The notes under the pieces are model-generated. The model worked only from the letters and a program-made list of their open reading frames with translations. It made no database searches and was not told where the DNA came from. From Opitutia bacterium (GTDB lineage Bacteria > Verrucomicrobiota > Verrucomicrobiae > Opitutales > UBA953): a stretch of DNA of 10,091 bases. Position numbers and translations under genes: made by a program. The stretch spans positions 1-10,091 of the forward strand of contig CANKZO010000072.1 of the NCBI GenBank assembly GCA_947488485.1, in the 5' to 3' direction. Shown piece after piece: positions 6,360-10,091 of the stretch (positions within the stretch are counted from its first letter, which is position 1; the number at the start of each line of letters is the position of its first letter).

Positions 6360-8099
6360 ATGAATCGTCGCGATTTCCTGAAGAACTCTGCCTTGGCGGC
6401 CTTGCTGGCTTCGCCGATGTCAGTGACAGGCAAGTCGGCGGACAAGGCGGTCGCGCTCGTCCCTGGTTCGCCGGAATGGAAGCGACTTGAGCAAGCCGTC
6501 CCCGTCGTCCTGACCGTCAAGCCGCTCAAGCCGCGCCGGCTTCTCATTTTCAATCGTAACCTCGAATACGACGGTCATCGGGCCTCGATCCTGGCCGGTA
6601 GCGAAGCCTTCAAGATCTTCGGCGAGCGGACGGGGGCCTTCGAGGCCATCATCAGCGAAGACCCTGCGATGTTCGATCGCGATACGTTGAGCGGTTTCGA
6701 CGCCGTCTTCCTGAATAACAATATCGGCGCCTGCGTGGCGGAGCCGGAGCGCCGGAAAAACCTCCTCGAATTCGTCACGCGGGGTGGCGGACTGATGGGG
6801 GTACATGGTACCTCCTTGGCCTTCACTAAGTGGCAGTGGCCCCCCTTGGAGGATTGGGCCGAGTTCGGGCATATGATCGGCGCGCGAGGTGCGAATCATC
6901 GCGGCGGTTACGTCAAGGAACCCATCGTGATGGGCCTGGATGACGCGGCGCATCCTTTGCTGAAGACTTTTGGCGGCGTCGAGTATGCCTGGTCGGACGA
7001 GATCTTCCGTTTCCACGCGCCTTATTCCCGGAAGTGCGTCCGCGTCTTGCTGAAGATTGACACCGAGAAGACGGACCTCTCCACCTACAAGCCAGGCGAC
7101 TCCTGCTTGCGTGCCGACAACGACTATGCTTTGGCTTGGGTCCGGCAATACGGCAAGGGCAGGGTCTTCTACTCCGCGCTCGCCCATAGCCCGCACGTGT
7201 TCGAGGACAAGAAGATGCTCCGCTTCTATCTGGATGCCGCTCAGTTCGTCCTCGGTGATCTCGCCGCTCCCACGACCCCCAGCGCCTTCCTGACGCCCGC
7301 CGTCAGGGCACATGAGAAGCTGGGTTGGCGCCTGGGCATGGAAGCTTACACCTTTCATAAGTATACCCTCTTCGAAGCCATCGAGAAGACCGCCGAGCTT
7401 GGTCTGCCTTATATCGGCGGACTAAGTTTCATGCAGCGGACGAGTAAGGATACCCCCCGGAACTTTGACCAGTACCTCGATGAGGATCAGCTTCGCCAAG
7501 TACGGATGCAGCTGGAGTCCCACGGCGTCCGTATGCCGGTCTACTACGCCCAGACCATCCCGTCCGATGAGACGGCCTGCCGGAAGCTTTTCGCCTTCGG
7601 TAACAAGATGGGCATCGAGACTTTCATCTGCGAACCGAAGGCCGCGCAACTCGACCTCCTCGACAAACTGGCCAACGAGTATGGCATTAACATCGGCATC
7701 CATAACCATGGGCCGGACATCTCTCCGCATCTCTGGCGACCTGAGATGGTCCTGGCGCTCTGCGAGGGGCGTAGCCGGCGCATCGGCGCTGCTCCCGATC
7801 TCGGCTATTGGCTCAGGCTCGGTATCGATCCGGTTGCTTCTTTGCGGCTCCTTAAGGATCGGATCATTACCGTCCAGATGCATGACCTTCACGAGGAGGG
7901 CAAAGACGGTCATGACGTCCCTTGGGGGACCGGCGTCGGCCGCGCCAAGGAATTCCTGGTCGAACTCGATCGTCTTGGCATTAAACCGACCATGATCGGG
8001 CTCGAGTACTCCCGCGAATGGACGGAATCCATGCCCAAGCTCGCCAAGTGCATTGAGTTCTTCAACGAGACGACCCTGCAGCTTGCGGCCGGACGCTAG
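6360..8099 (+). CDS. Tat-exported fusion of ThuA domain and xylose-isomerase-like TIM barrel
   Basis: A 579-residue two-domain protein. Residues 1-24 form a twin-arginine signal (RRDFLK at 3-8, then a hydrophobic alanine/leucine stretch), so it should reach the periplasm folded. Residues about 58-298 are a ThuA-like domain: LLIFNRNLEYDGHR, FDAVFLNNNIG, GGGLMGVHG (142-150), HPLLKTFGG, SDEIFRF (212-218), KGRVFYSALAHSP. Residues about 318-575 are a sugar-phosphate isomerase/epimerase (AP-endonuclease-2-like) TIM barrel with likely metal or catalytic residues Glu425 (ICEP), His448 (IGIHNHG), Asp480 (GAAPD), His508 (VQMHD) and Glu549 (IGLEY). The ATG at 6360 is directly supported by the Tat signal. 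ThuA is linked to keto-sugar metabolism in rhizobia; this barrel family includes keto-sugar isomerases and C-glycoside-cleaving enzymes. Inferred role: two consecutive steps on an oxidised sugar or glycoside in the periplasm. No partner gene is adjacent on the same strand. Confidence 0.9.
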   Translation: MNRRDFLKNSALAALLASPMSVTGKSADKAVALVPGSPEWKRLEQAVPVVLTVKPLKPRRLLIFNRNLEYDGHRASILAGSEAFKIFGERTGAFEAIISEDPAMFDRDTLSGFDAVFLNNNIGACVAEPERRKNLLEFVTRGGGLMGVHGTSLAFTKWQWPPLEDWAEFGHMIGARGANHRGGYVKEPIVMGLDDAAHPLLKTFGGVEYAWSDEIFRFHAPYSRKCVRVLLKIDTEKTDLSTYKPGDSCLRADNDYALAWVRQYGKGRVFYSALAHSPHVFEDKKMLRFYLDAAQFVLGDLAAPTTPSAFLTPAVRAHEKLGWRLGMEAYTFHKYTLFEAIEKTAELGLPYIGGLSFMQRTSKDTPRNFDQYLDEDQLRQVRMQLESHGVRMPVYYAQTIPSDETACRKLFAFGNKMGIETFICEPKAAQLDLLDKLANEYGINIGIHNHGPDISPHLWRPEMVLALCEGRSRRIGAAPDLGYWLRLGIDPVASLRLLKDRIITVQMHDLHEEGKDGHDVPWGTGVGRAKEFLVELDRLGIKPTMIGLEYSREWTESMPKLAKCIEFFNETTLQLAAGR

Positions 8100-8122
8100 G
8101 AAACGCCTGAGAGAAGCCTGAC

Positions 8123-9292
8123 TTATTCCGCGTACAAACCCTTGCGTCCGGCCACCAGCCAGCTGATCGCACACGCGACCAGGGCGTAGCCGCCGATCGA
8201 CCAACCGAAAAGTTCGCAGGCCATGACCGCACAGGCGAGTGGGACAGCGCCGGCACCGGCGAAGACGGCGACGAAGCCAAGCGCGGCACAGATGCTGAGC
8301 GGAAGGCTCAATAAAACTGCCGAGGCGCTGCCAAAGGTGGCGCCCACGAAGAAGAGCGGGGTGACCTCGCCGCCACGGTAGCCAGCCCAGACGCACATGC
8401 CCGTCAGGAGGAACTTGAACAGGAAATACAGAGGGGGCGAAGCTTCATTCTTGAACAAGGAGTCTTCTATCACGTGCAGGCCGAGTCCCGTGAAATCGCT
8501 TAACTGCCTGAAGTATACCATCAGCGAGAACACCACGCCCGCGAAGAAGATTTGCCTATAGGGCTCGGGGTCGGGACGATTCGCATACCGTCGAGAGAGC
8601 CAGACATAGAGTCGCGCGATGAGACCGCAGGCGAGGCCGAGGGCCACGGCGGAACCCAACCCTTTCAGGTCGTAGGTGGCCGGAGCAGGAAGGCGGTAGT
8701 TGGCGTGGGTGGCGAAGAAGAGCTTACGACCCACTAGGTCTGCGAGATAGGCAGTAGCCAGGCAGGGGATGATCGCCCAACTACGCTGACGGACAAACTC
8801 GAGCGCAAAGATCGCCGCGGCGATGGGGGTGCCGAAGACGGCCGCGAAGCCGGCGGAGACGCCGCAGAGGATAAGCGTGCGGCGCTCGGATTCATTCAGC
8901 TCGATCCAGCGTGAGCCTTGGTCGGCGATGGCTCCGCCCATCTGGAGTGCCGTGCCTTCGCGGCCCACCGAGGCGCCGCCGAGGTGCGAGAGGAGGGTCG
9001 TTCCGATGATGGACGGACCCATGGTGGCAGGCAGCGGGCCGGCCGGAGCCTTGATCTGGGCAAGCAGGGTCTTAACGCCCCCGGTAGAGGCCTTTAGTGG
9101 GCCCTTGTAGAGCCAGACTGTGAGCAGTCCGATGAACGGCAAGGAGACGATCAGCCAAGGAGTCGACTGGTAGAGCTTGGTGACCGCCTCCAGGGCATGC
9201 AGGAAGCCGGCCCCGGCGGCGCCGACCACGAGGGCCACGGCAATGATGAGGGTCGTCCAGCGGAGAAGAGACTTCGGGCTCAAGGGGTCCAT
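8123..9292 (-). CDS. CLC-family ion antiporter, probably fluoride/proton (CLC-F type)
   Basis: A 389-residue integral membrane protein with many hydrophobic helices. The gating-glutamate motif reads GREGT (110-114) instead of the GREGP of chloride CLCs, followed by ALQMGGAIADQ. The later motif reads GGEVTPLFFVGATFG (307-321) instead of GxFxP. Both replacements mark the CLC-F clade of fluoride/proton antiporters. The helix after GFAAVFGTPIAAAIFALE (148-165) and AGAGAVPLACAVMACELFG also fit. The position of the first selectivity motif (GSGIP in chloride CLCs, GNNLI-like in CLC-F as I recall) reads GGVKT (71-75), which is unusual. The expected role is proton-driven export of fluoride, protecting enolase and pyrophosphatase. 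ATG 9292 gives a short cytoplasmic tail before helix 1; no Shine-Dalgarno is seen. The stop lies 23 bases from that of the ThuA/TIM-barrel gene, in convergent orientation. Confidence 0.9.
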   Translation of the reverse strand: MDPLSPKSLLRWTTLIIAVALVVGAAGAGFLHALEAVTKLYQSTPWLIVSLPFIGLLTVWLYKGPLKASTGGVKTLLAQIKAPAGPLPATMGPSIIGTTLLSHLGGASVGREGTALQMGGAIADQGSRWIELNESERRTLILCGVSAGFAAVFGTPIAAAIFALEFVRQRSWAIIPCLATAYLADLVGRKLFFATHANYRLPAPATYDLKGLGSAVALGLACGLIARLYVWLSRRYANRPDPEPYRQIFFAGVVFSLMVYFRQLSDFTGLGLHVIEDSLFKNEASPPLYFLFKFLLTGMCVWAGYRGGEVTPLFFVGATFGSASAVLLSLPLSICAALGFVAVFAGAGAVPLACAVMACELFGWSIGGYALVACAISWLVAGRKGLYAE

Positions 9293-9335
9293 GGCGATGT
9301 CCGGATGAAAACGGCAGGCGGGGCGGGGTAAAGAG

Positions 9336-9341
9336 ATTATA
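9336..9341 (-). promoter_or_regulatory. Candidate -10 box TATAAT for the CLC gene
   Basis: On the minus strand this is a perfect TATAAT, 43 bases before the CLC start codon, in GC-rich surroundings. No recognisable TTGACA lies 16-18 bases upstream; that place is occupied by the centre of the 9352-9372 inverted repeat, and there is no extended -10 TGN. A hairpin-binding factor there would compete with sigma-factor contact at -35, but this is inference. Confidence 0.4.
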
Positions 9342-9351
9342 GGGTCGATTA

Positions 9352-9376
9352 GGACAGCACGTGGTGCTGTCCCTAC
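9352..9376 (-). repeat. REP-like hairpin preceded by GTAG
   Basis: A perfect 9-bp inverted repeat: GGACAGCAC at 9352-9360 and GTGCTGTCC at 9364-9372, with a 3-base loop at 9361-9363. Read on the minus strand, the tetranucleotide GTAG (9376-9373) abuts the palindrome on its 5' side. A 5' GTAG followed by a palindrome is the known format of REP sequences mobilised by RAYT (REP-associated tyrosine) transposases. Only one copy is present in the window, so multicopy status cannot be shown. It could instead be an operator or a terminator, but there is no T-run. Confidence 0.5.
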
Positions 9377-9432
9377 CTGGTGAGGCCGCTGAAAACCTTT
9401 GCGGGCGTCGGGCCGAGACTCAGTCTGTGGGC

Positions 9433-10091
9433 ATGGAACACCCCATCCAACGTCGCGATTTCGTATCCACCCTGGCCATCGGCGGTCTCGCCATGGCCGC
9501 CGCTCCCTCCGTCCTGCGCGGCCAGTCGGTCCCGTCCAAGATCAAGGTCGCCTTGATCGGTTGCGGCGGCCGCGGCACCGGCGCTCTCGGCCAATTCATT
9601 GCGGCCTGCAAACTGCTCGGCGCCGAAGCGGAGGTCGTCGCCTTGGCCGATGCTTTCGAGGACCGTGCCAAGCGCCTGAACGACACTTACAAGCTTCCCG
9701 CGAACAAGGTCTTCGTCGGCTACGACGCCTACCAGAAAGTCATGGCCACCGACTGCGCCTTCGTGCTCATGGCGACCCCGCCGGCTTTCCGTCCCGTGCA
9801 CTTCGCCGCGGCCGTCGCCGCCGGTAAGCATTGCTTCGTCGAGAAGCCCGTCGCCGTCGACCCGGTCGGTGCCCGCGCTATCATCGCCACCGGCGAAGAG
9901 GCCAAGAAGAAGGGTCTCGCGGTCGTCGCCGGCACCCAGCGTCGTCATGACGCCTCATACATGAAGAACAAGGCCCTCATCGACGCCGGCGCCATCGGCG
10001 CGCTCCGCGGCGGGGTCGTCCAATGGAACGGCACCGTGCCGTGGATCCGTCGTCGGGCCAAAGACGATACCGATGCCGATTACATGAACCG
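9433..10091 (+). CDS. Tat-exported Gfo/Idh/MocA family oxidoreductase (3' partial)
   Basis: The frame opens at ATG 9433 and runs past the right edge; 219 complete codons are visible. Residues 1-30 are a twin-arginine signal (QRRDF at 6-10, hydrophobic alanine-rich core, likely cleavage near VLRGQS). The Rossmann NAD(P)-binding strand IKVALIGCGGRGTG spans 37-50 (GxGxxG at 43-48). FVEKP (135-139) carries the family's catalytic lysine, Lys138, and GTQRRHDASYM (167-177) is also typical. Missing is most of the C-terminal substrate domain, which holds the rest of the active site. Such exported members carry their cofactor through the Tat system and act on sugars or glycosides; glucose-fructose oxidoreductase is the classic case. 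The substrate here is unknown. It diverges from the CLC gene over a 140-base spacer. No Shine-Dalgarno is visible; the ATG is set by the Tat signal. Confidence 0.93.
   Translation, partial: MEHPIQRRDFVSTLAIGGLAMAAAPSVLRGQSVPSKIKVALIGCGGRGTGALGQFIAACKLLGAEAEVVALADAFEDRAKRLNDTYKLPANKVFVGYDAYQKVMATDCAFVLMATPPAFRPVHFAAAVAAGKHCFVEKPVAVDPVGARAIIATGEEAKKKGLAVVAGTQRRHDASYMKNKALIDAGAIGALRGGVVQWNGTVPWIRRRAKDDTDADYMN

Noticed and set aside
8100..8122. Terminator between the convergent ThuA/TIM-barrel and CLC genes
   Set aside because: No stem of more than a few bases and no T-run is visible in the 23-base gap.
7422..8396. 324-codon minus-strand open frame spanning the ThuA/TIM-barrel gene end and the CLC end
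   Set aside because: It overlaps two well-supported genes and reads as arginine/leucine-rich shadow sequence.
9291..9320. GGCGATG-like stretch on the plus strand as a fluoride riboswitch
   Set aside because: It is on the wrong strand for the CLC gene, overlaps its start codon, and lacks the conserved AACCGCC and GCTGATGA segments.

Overview
This GC-rich window (hand counts near 65% in typical coding lines) looks like a chromosomal piece of a PVC-superphylum bacterium, most likely Verrucomicrobiota. The main evidence is the first gene. It has the multi-module build (beta-propeller, HEAT-like repeats, CxxCH heme domain, ThuA) that is very common in Planctomycetes and Verrucomicrobia. Tat-exported sugar-enzyme-like proteins (a Gfo/Idh/MocA oxidoreductase and a TIM-barrel isomerase-like protein) support this. 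None of the six visible start codons has a clear Shine-Dalgarno sequence. Assignment below phylum is not possible by eye.

Layout, left to right. (1) 1-3383, +: the 3' part of a large presumably exported cytochrome-containing dehydrogenase-like protein ending in a ThuA domain; its start lies off the left edge. (2) 3384-3440: a short spacer filled by degenerate octamer repeats. (3) 3441-3737, +: a small Dabb-domain protein. (4) 3796-4494, +: an unrecognised AT-richer gene for a signal-peptide protein with a C-terminal membrane anchor, probably acquired by transfer. (5) 4495-4644: a convergent spacer with several small inverted repeats, two of them interleaved. (6) 4645-6150, -: malate:quinone oxidoreductase. 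(7) 6151-6359: a 209-base divergent spacer with one small hairpin and no promoter I can support. (8) 6360-8099, +: a Tat-exported fusion of a ThuA domain with a xylose-isomerase-like TIM barrel. (9) 8123-9292, -: a CLC-type antiporter with the signatures of the fluoride (CLC-F) clade. (10) 9293-9432: a divergent spacer with a perfect TATAAT and a REP-like hairpin preceded by GTAG. (11) 9433-10091, +: the N-terminal part of a Tat-exported Gfo/Idh/MocA oxidoreductase cut by the right edge. No gene-free stretch exceeds 300 bases.

Three of the genes (the cytochrome/ThuA protein, the ThuA/TIM-barrel fusion and the Gfo/Idh/MocA protein) suggest extracytoplasmic oxidation and further conversion of sugars or glycosides, possibly through keto-sugar intermediates as proposed for ThuA/ThuB. 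This is inference from family membership. They are separated by unrelated or opposite-strand genes, so they do not form one operon. Mqo (respiratory malate oxidation) and the CLC protein (halide/fluoride export) look like independent housekeeping functions.
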